From the NCBI GenBank assembly GCA_024635735.1, contig JAGXII010000178.1:1-11899 (forward strand): a DNA stretch of 11,899 nucleotides, written 5' to 3'. Of the stretch, positions 5,305 through 11,899 are shown piece after piece. The notes under the pieces are model-generated. The model did no database searches. It was not told the origin of the DNA and saw nothing but the letters and a program-made list of their open reading frames with translations. The stretch comes from Christiangramia sp. (lineage in GTDB: Bacteria > Bacteroidota > Bacteroidia > Flavobacteriales > Flavobacteriaceae). The position numbers and the translations under genes are program-made. How positions within the stretch are numbered: the stretch's first letter is position 1; the number at the start of each line of letters is the position of its first letter.

Positions 5305-6564
5305 TTATTTCTTACCGGTATATGAGATTAAGGTTTCCTGAAGCAACTCCATGGCCTTATTAACCGATTTTCCAATCACTTTTTCCCTGTGGTTTCCGAA
5401 CATAAATTCTTTAGAAAAAACTTCATCAGGTGTTTTTATTCCAATAAAAACAGTGCCTAAAGGCGCATCGCTGTCCCCTATTGTTGGTCCGGCATTTCCG
5501 GTAGTAGAAACAGCAAATTCTGTATGAAATTTTTCTGCCGCTCCACTGGCCATGGCTTCTGCCACTTCTGCGCTTACCACAGATTTCTCTTCAATCAGTT
5601 TTTCCGGTACTCCAAGTATTTCGGTCTTAGATTGTGTGGCGTAGCAAACAACACTCCCGCTAAAAGAAGCTGAAGAACCCGGAGCTTTGGTGAATTTTGA
5701 AGCCAGTCTGCCTCCTGTACAGCTTTCGGCGGTAGCCAGTTTCCATCCATTTTCAGCAAGCAATCTCCCTATCACCACTTCAATAGGCTCATCATCTTCA
5801 AATCCATATATAATATCACCTATGTATTCATGTAGAAGCGTGATTTGATTTTCTATTTCATTTCGAAGATGCTGCTCATTTTCCCCTTTGGCAGTAAGCC
5901 GGAGCCGTACTTTACCCAAATTAGGCAGGTACGCAAGCTTAATATTCTCAGGGAGATTATCCTCCCATTCTTCTATTTTTTCTGAAAGCGCACTTTCTCC
6001 AACTCCGTATGTAATTACTGTCTTATGAAGAATAACCGGTCTTGAAAAGCTACTCATTAATTTTGGGATCACCTCTCTATCCATCAAGCCTTTCATCTCA
6101 TAAGGCACTCCTGGTAAAGAAATAAAAACTTTGCCATCCTGCCCAAACCACATCCCGGCTGCTGTTCCAAACTCGTTATGAAGCACCGCTGCCTTTGCAG
6201 GTAAAAGTGCCTGCTGGCGATTAAGGTCTGAAATTGGAGTATCTATATATTTTTCAAAAAGGTATTCGATATGCTTCAATACCTCTTTATTTTCTACGAG
6301 TTCATCCTGAAAAAACTCGCAAAGGCACTTTTTGGTAATATCATCGTTAGTGGGTCCAAGTCCACCGGTTATAATCACGATGTCGACTCTCTCAGAAGCT
6401 TCCTTTAAGGATTGAAGAATATGTTGTCTTTCATCCTGGATGGACGAAATTTGATGAACCGAGATTCCTATCTTATTAAGTTCTTTGGCAATAAAAGCAG
6501 AATTGCTGTCAACAATCTGCCCTATCAGGATCTCATCTCCTATGGTAATAATTTCGCATTTCAT
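5305..6564 (-). CDS. cinA: CinA family protein with NMN deamidase domain
   Basis: This is a two-domain CinA protein of 419 aa, the standard full length. The N-terminal MoCF/COG1058 domain (about 1-170), linked in the family to ADP-ribose pyrophosphatase activity, shows GDEILIGQIVDSNSAFIAKE (9-28), TGGLGPTNDD (66-75) and PGVPYEM (151-157). The C-terminal PncC domain (about 258-415), which turns nicotinamide mononucleotide into nicotinate mononucleotide for NAD recycling, shows the nucleophile motif AESCTGG (279-285) and a TTGNAGPTIGDSDAPLGT block (354-371) where many homologues have a shorter G-x-AGP-x-GG loop. The start overlaps the Hpt stop (TAATG), so it is the last gene of the exonuclease-FAH-Hpt-cinA operon. 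No terminator is evident after it. The family name comes from competence induction in Gram-positives; no such role is implied here. Confidence 0.96.
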   Translation of the reverse strand: MKCEIITIGDEILIGQIVDSNSAFIAKELNKIGISVHQISSIQDERQHILQSLKEASERVDIVIITGGLGPTNDDITKKCLCEFFQDELVENKEVLKHIEYLFEKYIDTPISDLNRQQALLPAKAAVLHNEFGTAAGMWFGQDGKVFISLPGVPYEMKGLMDREVIPKLMSSFSRPVILHKTVITYGVGESALSEKIEEWEDNLPENIKLAYLPNLGKVRLRLTAKGENEQHLRNEIENQITLLHEYIGDIIYGFEDDEPIEVVIGRLLAENGWKLATAESCTGGRLASKFTKAPGSSASFSGSVVCYATQSKTEILGVPEKLIEEKSVVSAEVAEAMASGAAEKFHTEFAVSTTGNAGPTIGDSDAPLGTVFIGIKTPDEVFSKEFMFGNHREKVIGKSVNKAMELLQETLISYTGKK

Positions 6565-6902
6565 TAAAGCCCGAAATCTTCCTTTAGCTCTACGACAGCT
6601 GCATTAACTTTTGTAGTGATTTTTTGAGAAGCTTCAGGTACTTCATCTTTTCTCTTGCCCTGTTTAGACCAGGCCTCAATGATAAGAATTTGATCCATTA
6701 AATTGAGCCCGAACATTTGTAAGTTTGGTTTCATTTTATGGGCATATTGATAAGCCAGTGAAGGATTATCGTTCCCTATAGCCTCATTCATAGCCTCAAC
6801 ATCCGGTGGAATTTCTTCAAGAAAGGTTTGTACGATGACGGTCATAAATTCTTCATCTCCCCCTGCCATTTCTTTAACTTCATCAAGATTATAGCTGCTC
6901 AT
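6564..6902 (-). CDS. Orphan Hpt-domain phosphotransfer protein
   Basis: This 112-aa protein is a stand-alone histidine phosphotransfer (Hpt) domain, the four-helix carrier that passes phosphate between receiver domains in multistep phosphorelays. The typical opening (EMAGGDEEFMTVIVQTFLEE, 11-30), the alternating helix EAMNEAIGNDNPSLAYQYAHKMK and the active-site motif AHKMKPNLQMFGL place the phospho-accepting histidine at His55, with the expected Lys at 58. Pro59 replaces the common Gly after that Lys; I recall this variant from other Bacteroidota Hpt proteins. There is no kinase or receiver domain in it or next to it, so its partners are encoded elsewhere. It starts 4 nt after the FAH-family stop, and its own stop overlaps the cinA start. 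It is soluble and cytoplasmic. The fold call is firm; the pathway is unknown. Confidence 0.88.
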   Translation of the reverse strand: MSSYNLDEVKEMAGGDEEFMTVIVQTFLEEIPPDVEAMNEAIGNDNPSLAYQYAHKMKPNLQMFGLNLMDQILIIEAWSKQGKRKDEVPEASQKITTKVNAAVVELKEDFGL

Positions 6903-6906
6903 GATC

Positions 6907-7521
6907 TTATTTTACTTTGATTGAAAACATTTTTTTACCCTCCAAAAAACCGGATAGTCTATCCTCCGGACTTACTTTTCCCACCCCAGCTGGGGTTCCT
7001 GTAAATATGATATCACCTATTTTCAGGGTAAAGTAAGTCGAAATATAGGCAATTAATTCGTCAATTTTCCATAGCATTAGTGATGTATTAGACTGTTGAA
7101 CTATTTCATCATTCATAAGCAAATGGAAATTTAAATTATTCACGCTGTCAAAATCTTTGCTTTTCAGCCACTTATCACCAATAACAGCGGCACCGTCAAA
7201 TCCCTTCGCTTTTTCCCATGGCAAACCTTTTTCCTTTAATTTTTGCTGAAGATCCCTGGCGGTAAAATCTATTCCAAGGCCAATTTCATCATAATATTTA
7301 CAAGCAAACTTCTGCTGAATGTGCTTTCCTATCTTTTTAATCTTTACCAGAACCTCCACTTCATAATGTATATCATCTGAAAAATCCGGTATAAAAAACG
7401 GTTGTTTTTTCAGCAAAACAGAAGTATCCGGCTTATGAAAAAGGATTGGCTCTTCAGGCTTTTCATTCTGAAGTTCTTCGATATGCTCGGTATAATTTCT
7501 TCCTACGCAAATAATCTTCAT
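6907..7521 (-). CDS. Fumarylacetoacetate hydrolase (FAH) family enzyme
   Basis: This compact FAH-superfamily enzyme has 204 aa, the size of the single-domain YcgM/FAHD1 group, whose known members act as acylpyruvases or oxaloacetate decarboxylases. The Mg-binding acids are visible as Glu54 and Glu56 in HYEVEVLV and Asp85 in GLGIDFTARD; Lys106 lies in KAKGFDGAAVIG, and the C-terminal GDIIFTGTPAGVGKVSPED block (169-187) is intact. The N-terminus MKIICVGRNYTEHIEEL is typical and supports this start. The ATG overlaps the stop of the exonuclease gene (TGATG), so it is translationally coupled, and it ends 4 nt before the Hpt gene. The genes around it do not form an aromatic degradation pathway, so a metabolite-repair role is more likely than tyrosine breakdown; that is inference. 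Confidence 0.93.
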   Translation of the reverse strand: MKIICVGRNYTEHIEELQNEKPEEPILFHKPDTSVLLKKQPFFIPDFSDDIHYEVEVLVKIKKIGKHIQQKFACKYYDEIGLGIDFTARDLQQKLKEKGLPWEKAKGFDGAAVIGDKWLKSKDFDSVNNLNFHLLMNDEIVQQSNTSLMLWKIDELIAYISTYFTLKIGDIIFTGTPAGVGKVSPEDRLSGFLEGKKMFSIKVK

Positions 7522-8297
7522 CAGGACAATTTATTATTAAGCTTGCGCAGTTTAATTGCTGTAAGTACTTTTTTAGTATATAATGGAAAGTCGGCATTCT
7601 GAATCCACCCAAAATAACCGGGTTCATCTTCAAGCACCTGTTCTACATGCTTGCCTTTATATTTTCCAAAAGCAAATACCTCTCTGCCTTTTTTATCAAA
7701 GCTTATGAAGCCGGCAAAATCGGCGAATTTTCGTCTGGAGCTAAAATCGGCCAGCCATTTCATATCATTCTCGAGATCTTCATATTTATCAAGCTGAGAT
7801 TTTAAAACCTCGTAGGTAGCTTCAGTATCTGCTTCCGCACCATGAGCTCCCTCGAGTTCTTTTCCGCAGTAAAACTGATAAGCGGCTGAAAGCGTTCTTT
7901 GTTCTTTTTTATGAAAAATGGTTTGCACATCAACGGCTACCACATTCTTCATTTCGAAATCTATTCCTGCTCTTAATAATTCTTCTGCAAGTAGCGGAAT
8001 ATCAAAGCGATTAGAATTGTAACCTCCAAGATCGCAACCTTTTACAAGATCATGGATTTTTGTCGCGAGTTCAGTAAAAGTAGGTTCATTAGCCACTTTT
8101 TCATTAGAAATTCCATGAATGGCAATCACCTCTGCCGGAATTTCCATCCCGGGATTTACAAGCCAGGTATGGCTTTCCTTATTTCCATTTGGATAAACTT
8201 TTAAAATAGCTATTTCTACAATCCGGTCTTTACTGATATTGGTACCGGTGGTTTCGAGATCAAAAAAACAAATAGGCTTGGTAAGCTTGAGATCCAT
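7521..8297 (-). CDS. DnaQ-like 3'-5' exonuclease with ExoX-type C-terminus
   Basis: This is a DEDDh-family 3'-5' exonuclease of 258 aa. The N-terminal nuclease domain (about 8-170) holds all acidic metal ligands: Asp13 and Glu15 in FFDLETTG, Asp99 in NSNRFDIPLL, and His152 with Asp157 in HGAEADTEA. The motif order matches DNA polymerase III epsilon and exonuclease X. The C-terminal part (about 180-250), with VFAFGKYKGKHVEQV and a GWIQNADFP motif, resembles the small ExoX-like C-terminal domain rather than a polymerase-binding tail, so it is more likely a repair or processing nuclease than the replicative proofreader. It heads the exonuclease-FAH-Hpt-cinA operon, and its TGA overlaps the next start. 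I found no convincing promoter in the 140 nt upstream, which also carries the terminator of the E2 gene. Confidence 0.93.
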   Translation of the reverse strand: MDLKLTKPICFFDLETTGTNISKDRIVEIAILKVYPNGNKESHTWLVNPGMEIPAEVIAIHGISNEKVANEPTFTELATKIHDLVKGCDLGGYNSNRFDIPLLAEELLRAGIDFEMKNVVAVDVQTIFHKKEQRTLSAAYQFYCGKELEGAHGAEADTEATYEVLKSQLDKYEDLENDMKWLADFSSRRKFADFAGFISFDKKGREVFAFGKYKGKHVEQVLEDEPGYFGWIQNADFPLYTKKVLTAIKLRKLNNKLS

Positions 8298-8383
8298 GTT
8301 CTAAATTTTCTGTAAAGTTAGCATAAATTGATAGTTTGAAAGAAGAAATCTCATCTAATACCTAAATCAAAATCTTACTTAAA

Positions 8384-8414
8384 AACAACAAAAGCCACGA
8401 CTGGCGTGGCTTTT
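8384..8414 (-). terminator. Intrinsic terminator of the E2 gene
   Basis: A perfect 10-bp stem, AAAAGCCACG (8390-8399) with CGTGGCTTTT (8405-8414), closes a 5-nt loop and is followed on the minus strand by a T-rich run (TTTTGTTGTTTTT). It lies 24 nt after the E2 stop codon and separates that gene from the exonuclease operon. The outer A-T pairs make it usable in both directions, but no plus-strand gene ends here. Confidence 0.85.
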
Positions 8415-8437
8415 AAAAAAGTTTATATAATCAAGTA

Positions 8438-9760
8438 TTAAATTTCCCTGTCTTTATCAAAGTCCTGAAGATACTGGGCAACACGTTGCACAAACTGTCC
8501 GCCTAGCGCTCCATTTACCACACGATGATCATAACTGTGAGATAAAATCATTTTATAACGGATCCCAATAAAATCACCTTCAGGTGTTTCAATTACTGCC
8601 GGCATTTTTCTAATAGCTCCAAGAGCAAGAATTCCTACTTGAGGCTGATTAATAATAGGAGTTCCCATAATACTTCCAAAAGTACCAACATTGGTAACTG
8701 TATAGGTTCCTCCCTGAATTTCATCAGGTTTTAATTTATTCAATCTTGCGCGGTTTGCGAGATCATTAACCGCTTTTGCCATTCCAACAAGATTCAACCT
8801 GTCGGCATTTTTAATTACAGGAACTATAAGGTTTCCGTTAGGCAAGGCCGCAGCCATTCCAAGAGTTATATCTTTCTTTTTAATCACTTTGGTTGCATCT
8901 TCATTCAGCGAAATATTGATCATTGGGAAATCACGAATCGCTTTAGCGACTGCTTCCATAAAAATAGGAGTAAAAGTAAGCTTCTCTCCTTCTCTTTTCT
9001 GAAATTCGTTCTTATGCTTATTTCTCCAGTTCCATATATTGGTCACATCCACCTCGATAAAAGATTGAACGTGTGCCGATTTCCTTACGCTTTCAACCAT
9101 ATGATGAGCAATCATTTTACCCATTCGGCTCATCTCAATAATCTGATCTTCTCCGCTTACTACCGGTTCTTCCTGCTTAGCAACTGAAGGTTCAATATCT
9201 TCAGTATCTATTGACTTTCCTTTAGGCTTTGAAGCAGTTTTCGTTTCCCCTCGATGCTCTACATAATCAAGAATATCATTTTTGGTTACACGGCCTTCTT
9301 TTCCGGTACCTTCAATTTTTTCAAGTTCTTCCAGAGAAATCCCTTCTTCTTTGGCAATATTTTTTACCAGAGGCGAATAAAATCTTGAGGAATCAGAATA
9401 ATCTTCATTTGAAGCAGAAGTCACAGCTTTAGCCGTTTCTACAGTTTCTTCAACCTGTTTAGCCTCCCGAGGTTCTTCCGGCTCTATATCTTCCTGAACA
9501 TCATCTTCTCTTACTTCTCCTTCAGTTTCAATAATTGCAATTGTTTGCCCAACCTGAACTACATCATCGGCTTCAAATAACTTTTCCACCAATTTTCCAT
9601 CTACTTCACTCGGTACTTCACTATCAACCTTATCTGTAGCGATCTCAAGTACAGGTTCATCCATTTCTATAGTATCTCCAACTTCCTTCAGCCAACTTGT
9701 AATGGTTGCTTCTGCAACACTTTCACCCATTTTGGGTAATTTAAGTTCGAATTTTGCCAT
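8438..9760 (-). CDS. 2-oxo acid dehydrogenase E2, lipoyl acyltransferase, likely branched-chain type
   Basis: This is the E2 core subunit of a 2-oxo acid dehydrogenase complex, 440 aa. It carries the acyl group on a lipoyl-lysine and transfers it to CoA. The domains in order are: lipoyl domain (about 2-78) with modified Lys44 in ATDKVDSE; an acidic linker (80-120); the E1/E3-binding domain (about 126-168); a second linker; and the catalytic domain (about 205-437) with HSYDHRVVNGALGG, where His412 is catalytic. Asn416 stands where most E2 proteins have Asp; the pyruvate dehydrogenase E2 of Azotobacter also has Asn there, so activity is expected. The KMGESVAEATI start and DKVDSEVPSE motif suggest the branched-chain 2-oxo acid complex rather than pyruvate or 2-oxoglutarate, but no E1 gene is adjacent to settle it. 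It appears monocistronic, with its own promoter candidate and terminator. Confidence 0.94.
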   Translation of the reverse strand: MAKFELKLPKMGESVAEATITSWLKEVGDTIEMDEPVLEIATDKVDSEVPSEVDGKLVEKLFEADDVVQVGQTIAIIETEGEVREDDVQEDIEPEEPREAKQVEETVETAKAVTSASNEDYSDSSRFYSPLVKNIAKEEGISLEELEKIEGTGKEGRVTKNDILDYVEHRGETKTASKPKGKSIDTEDIEPSVAKQEEPVVSGEDQIIEMSRMGKMIAHHMVESVRKSAHVQSFIEVDVTNIWNWRNKHKNEFQKREGEKLTFTPIFMEAVAKAIRDFPMINISLNEDATKVIKKKDITLGMAAALPNGNLIVPVIKNADRLNLVGMAKAVNDLANRARLNKLKPDEIQGGTYTVTNVGTFGSIMGTPIINQPQVGILALGAIRKMPAVIETPEGDFIGIRYKMILSHSYDHRVVNGALGGQFVQRVAQYLQDFDKDREI

Positions 9761-9975
9761 ATCTTTAAACGAGATGTGTTTTTTATTATTTGATTTGCGA
9801 ATTTAACGAAAATAACAGTTTTTTACTATAAAAAAATCAATAAAATTGGTTTTTACTGAATTATTTATAGTCGGTTAATTGCCAGAATTCTCTGCTAAAA
9901 TTACAATTTCGACCACGGAATAGAAAGAGATTAAGTTATTTTTAAGTTCGCATTGCCTGAAGTAAGAGAACTTTC
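9761..9975. other. A/T-rich intergenic region between recR and the E2 gene
   Basis: These 215 nt hold no credible reading frame and no strong hairpin. I saw a direct repeat of TTAAGTT near 9931-9947 and the candidate E2 promoter. recR, which ends in TAG, shows no intrinsic terminator here. Confidence 0.6.
9807..9840 (-). promoter_or_regulatory. Candidate promoter of the E2 gene
   Basis: On the minus strand, TTG (9840-9838) and, after 23 nt, TATTTTCG (9814-9807) match the Bacteroidota -33 / -7 pattern, the second box at 7 of 8 positions of TAnnTTTG. It would give a leader of about 40 nt before the E2 start. The spacing is at the long end of the usual range and the region is very A/T-rich, so chance matches are easy. 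Confidence 0.3.
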
Positions 9976-10593
9976 CTAGCCTTTCATCGAGTTTTCGAAA
10001 GGTATCCTGTTAGTGATACTTCTGCCCAGAGTAACCTCATCTGCATACTCAAGCTCATCGCCTACGGAAATTCCCCGGGCGATGGTGGAAGTTTTTACAT
10101 TGGTGCCTTCGAGTTGTTTGAAAATATAGAAATTCGTAGTGTCTCCTTCAAGCGTGCTGCTAAGGGCAAAAATAATTTCCTCTATTTTACCCTCCTTAAC
10201 TTTTTCTATCAAAGGTTTAATATTTAACTGTGAAGGTCCTACTCCATCCATGGGACTTATCTTCCCTCCCAGGACGTGATAATGACCTCTGTACTGGTCG
10301 GTATTCTCTATTGCCATCACATCCCGGATATCCTCCACAACACAAACAATTTCTGAAATTCTTGAAGGATTAGAACATATCTCACAAAGTTCAGTATCAC
10401 TTATGTTATAACAGTTTCTGCACAATTTTATATTTTGCCGAAGTTTTAATAACGCATCTGAAAGCTGACTCGTTTGCGCTTCAGGTTGTCGTAATAAATG
10501 CAGGACGAGGCGTAAAGCTGTTCGCTTTCCTATTCCCGGTAATTGCGACATTTCATCTACCGCCTGCTCCAGTAATTTTGAAGAAAAATCCAT
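9976..10593 (-). CDS. recR: Recombination mediator protein RecR
   Basis: RecR works with RecO (and RecF) to load RecA onto SSB-coated single-stranded DNA at gaps during recombinational repair. The 205-aa length is typical. In order it has the helix-hairpin-helix LPGIGKRTALRLVLHLL (18-34), a four-cysteine zinc finger (Cys58, Cys61, Cys70, Cys73), a Toprim domain (about 80-175) with acidic VVEDIRDV (85-92) and the GGKISPMDGVGP block (109-120), and the C-terminal ARGISVGDELEYADEVTLGR (172-191) of the Walker B-like region. All key residues are present. The gene is divergent from the symporter gene across 77 bp and appears to be transcribed on its own, 215 nt ahead of the E2 gene. Confidence 0.98.
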   Translation of the reverse strand: MDFSSKLLEQAVDEMSQLPGIGKRTALRLVLHLLRQPEAQTSQLSDALLKLRQNIKLCRNCYNISDTELCEICSNPSRISEIVCVVEDIRDVMAIENTDQYRGHYHVLGGKISPMDGVGPSQLNIKPLIEKVKEGKIEEIIFALSSTLEGDTTNFYIFKQLEGTNVKTSTIARGISVGDELEYADEVTLGRSITNRIPFENSMKG

Positions 10594-10611
10594 ATGCGAA
10601 TTTATGATTTT

Positions 10612-10644
10612 TTTGACTGATTGAATTACTTAAAGCTTAATTTG
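10612..10644 (+). promoter_or_regulatory. Candidate promoter of the sodium:solute symporter gene
   Basis: TTTG (10612-10615), a 21-nt spacer and TTAATTTG (10637-10644) match the Bacteroidota -33 / -7 pattern, with the same 7-of-8 -7 box as the candidate rpmB promoter. It predicts a start of transcription near 10651 and a leader of about 20 nt. Confidence 0.42.
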
Positions 10645-10663
10645 TAAATTGCCCGTCACAAGA

Positions 10664-10671
10664 CAAAATTA
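10664..10671 (-). promoter_or_regulatory. Possible -7 box of the recR promoter
   Basis: On the minus strand this reads TAATTTTG, a full match to TAnnTTTG, and would give recR a leader of about 65 nt. It touches the symporter ATG, and no -33 TTG lies at the right distance, so this is a weak call. Confidence 0.22.
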
Positions 10672-11899
10672 TGCAACCATTCCAAGTCCTCATACTTATT
10701 GCTGCCTACTTCGGAGTACTTATTTTTATCTCTTATCTCACCGGCCGCAGTGGCAGTAATGCCGAATTTTTCAAAGCTAACAAACAGGCTCCCTGGTTCC
10801 TGGTCGCATTTGGAATGATTGGGGCTTCCCTAAGTGGTGTTACGTTTATTTCAATTCCCGGAACTGTGGAAACCGATTCTTTCAGCTATTTCCAGGTGGT
10901 TTTAGGCTATACCGTTGGATATGCGGTAATAGGGCAGGTTTTACTCCCCCTGTACTATAAAATGAATCTTACGTCTATTTATACTTACCTGGATAGCCGT
11001 TTTGGAAATGCGTCCTATAAAACAGGTGCTACTTTTTTCCTTTTATCCAGAGTCGTGGGCGCCAGTTTTCGATTATTTCTAGTAGCCAATGTGTTACAGT
11101 TGATTGTTTTTGATCCATTAGGAGTTCCTTATTATGTCACAGTTTCTATCACCATTCTGCTCATCTGGCTATATACATTTAAAAGCGGAATAAAAACCAT
11201 TGTATGGACAGATACCCTGCAAACATTCTTTATGCTTGTGGCTTTAGGGATCACGATCTATTTTGTAACCGACGACCTGGGAATTTCTCTCGGAAATTTC
11301 TTCAATTATCTTAGTGAAAGTGACCACTCACAGATCTTCTTTTTTGATGACTGGAAAAGTAAGGATCACTTTGTAAAGCAATTTTTATCGGGAGCGTTTA
11401 TAGCTATTGTGATGACAGGTCTGGATCAGGATATGATGCAAAAGAATCTTACCTGCAGGAGTCTGAAGGATGCCCAGAAGAATGTTTTCTCGTTCACCAT
11501 TGTGCTGGTATTTGTGAATTTCTTTTTTCTTGCTCTGGGAGTACTTTTAACTGATTATGCCGATTTAAACGGAATTACAGAAGTTCGGGATGACCTATTC
11601 CCGGCAATTGCCGCCAGTGGTAAACTTGGGATGACGGTCGCGATATTTTTTATATTAGGGCTCATAGCTGCAGCTTATTCCAGCGCAGATAGTGCTTTAA
11701 CCGCCTTAACCACATCCTTCAGTATAGATATACTGGATATCGAGAAAAAATATGACGAAAAGAAACAGGTAAGGGTTAGAAAGCAAATCCACGTGGCCAT
11801 TTCATTATTACTGATCCTGGTTATTCTGGCCTTTGAATATGCTATTGCAGATAAAAGTGTTATTAATAAACTCTTTCAGTTTGCGGGCTATACCTATGG
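10671..11899 (+). CDS. Sodium:solute symporter (SSS family), 5' part
   Basis: This is the N-terminal 409 residues of a sodium:solute symporter (SSS/SLC5 family), an inner-membrane carrier that uses the sodium gradient to import a solute. The frame is open to the window edge, so perhaps 80 or more C-terminal residues are missing. The helical hydrophobic pattern is clear from residue 5 on; the broken first core helix reads GASLSGVTFISIPG (51-64), followed by the usual loop YTYLDSRFG (104-112) and SRVVGASFRL (126-135). The sodium-site helix carries AAAYSSADSALTALTTS, with Ser337, Ser338 and Ser341. The ATG at 10671 is preceded by an A-rich leader (GACAAAATT), and its family-like N-terminus fits. 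The substrate cannot be read from the sequence: sugars, sialic acid, proline and others are all carried by this family. It diverges from recR. Confidence 0.93.
   Translation, partial: MQPFQVLILIAAYFGVLIFISYLTGRSGSNAEFFKANKQAPWFLVAFGMIGASLSGVTFISIPGTVETDSFSYFQVVLGYTVGYAVIGQVLLPLYYKMNLTSIYTYLDSRFGNASYKTGATFFLLSRVVGASFRLFLVANVLQLIVFDPLGVPYYVTVSITILLIWLYTFKSGIKTIVWTDTLQTFFMLVALGITIYFVTDDLGISLGNFFNYLSESDHSQIFFFDDWKSKDHFVKQFLSGAFIAIVMTGLDQDMMQKNLTCRSLKDAQKNVFSFTIVLVFVNFFFLALGVLLTDYADLNGITEVRDDLFPAIAASGKLGMTVAIFFILGLIAAAYSSADSALTALTTSFSIDILDIEKKYDEKKQVRVRKQIHVAISLLLILVILAFEYAIADKSVINKLFQFAGYTY

Noticed and set aside
1..11899. Search for a defence system, mobile element, CRISPR array, prophage or biosynthetic cluster
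   Set aside because: Every large frame fits a core or common family, gene order is compact, and no repeats, integrase, transposase or tRNA edge was seen.

Overview
The window looks like core chromosome of a marine-type Flavobacteriaceae bacterium (Bacteroidota; the protein style resembles the Gramella/Christiangramia, Salegentibacter and Zunongwangia group). The reasons are: a DUF4295 (bL38-type) small protein next to rpmB-rpmG and ftsY, a gene set typical of Bacteroidota; candidate promoters of the Bacteroidota TTG / TAnnTTTG type; A/T-rich leaders mostly without Shine-Dalgarno sequences; and low G+C by eye. No mobile element, CRISPR array, tRNA, rRNA or phage gene was seen.

Layout. The left edge holds the 3' part of a plus-strand S58 (DmpA-type) peptidase gene. 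It ends by sharing its stop region, tail to tail, with a long minus-strand block. Read in the direction of transcription (right to left), that block is: recR; a lipoyl-bearing E2 subunit of a 2-oxo acid dehydrogenase complex, with its own candidate promoter and a strong terminator; a tightly packed four-gene operon (DnaQ-like exonuclease, FAH-family enzyme, orphan Hpt phosphotransfer protein, cinA) whose genes overlap or lie 4 nt apart; the ribosomal cluster rpmB-rpmG-DUF4295 with its own candidate promoter and a 12-bp hairpin terminator; then ftsY, a lipoprotein amidase, a small three-helix membrane protein and a D-amino acid aminotransferase-like PLP enzyme, separated by gaps of 3-4 nt or an 8-nt overlap. 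On the right, a sodium:solute symporter gene diverges from recR across 77 bp and runs off the window.

How it fits together. Most genes are housekeeping: recombination repair (recR), 2-oxo acid oxidation (E2), ribosome and membrane-protein targeting (rpmB, rpmG, DUF4295, ftsY), and nucleotide and metabolite repair (cinA, FAH family, exonuclease). The last four minus-strand genes plus the S58 peptidase share a loose theme of amide, peptide and D-amino acid metabolism, but that link is inference.

I found no convincing undescribed system. The points most worth a second look are the orphan Hpt protein inside the cinA operon, the tandem hairpins between the DUF4295 gene and ftsY, the shared-stop convergent junction at 590-593, and a repeated TTAATTTG promoter box in front of rpmB and the symporter.
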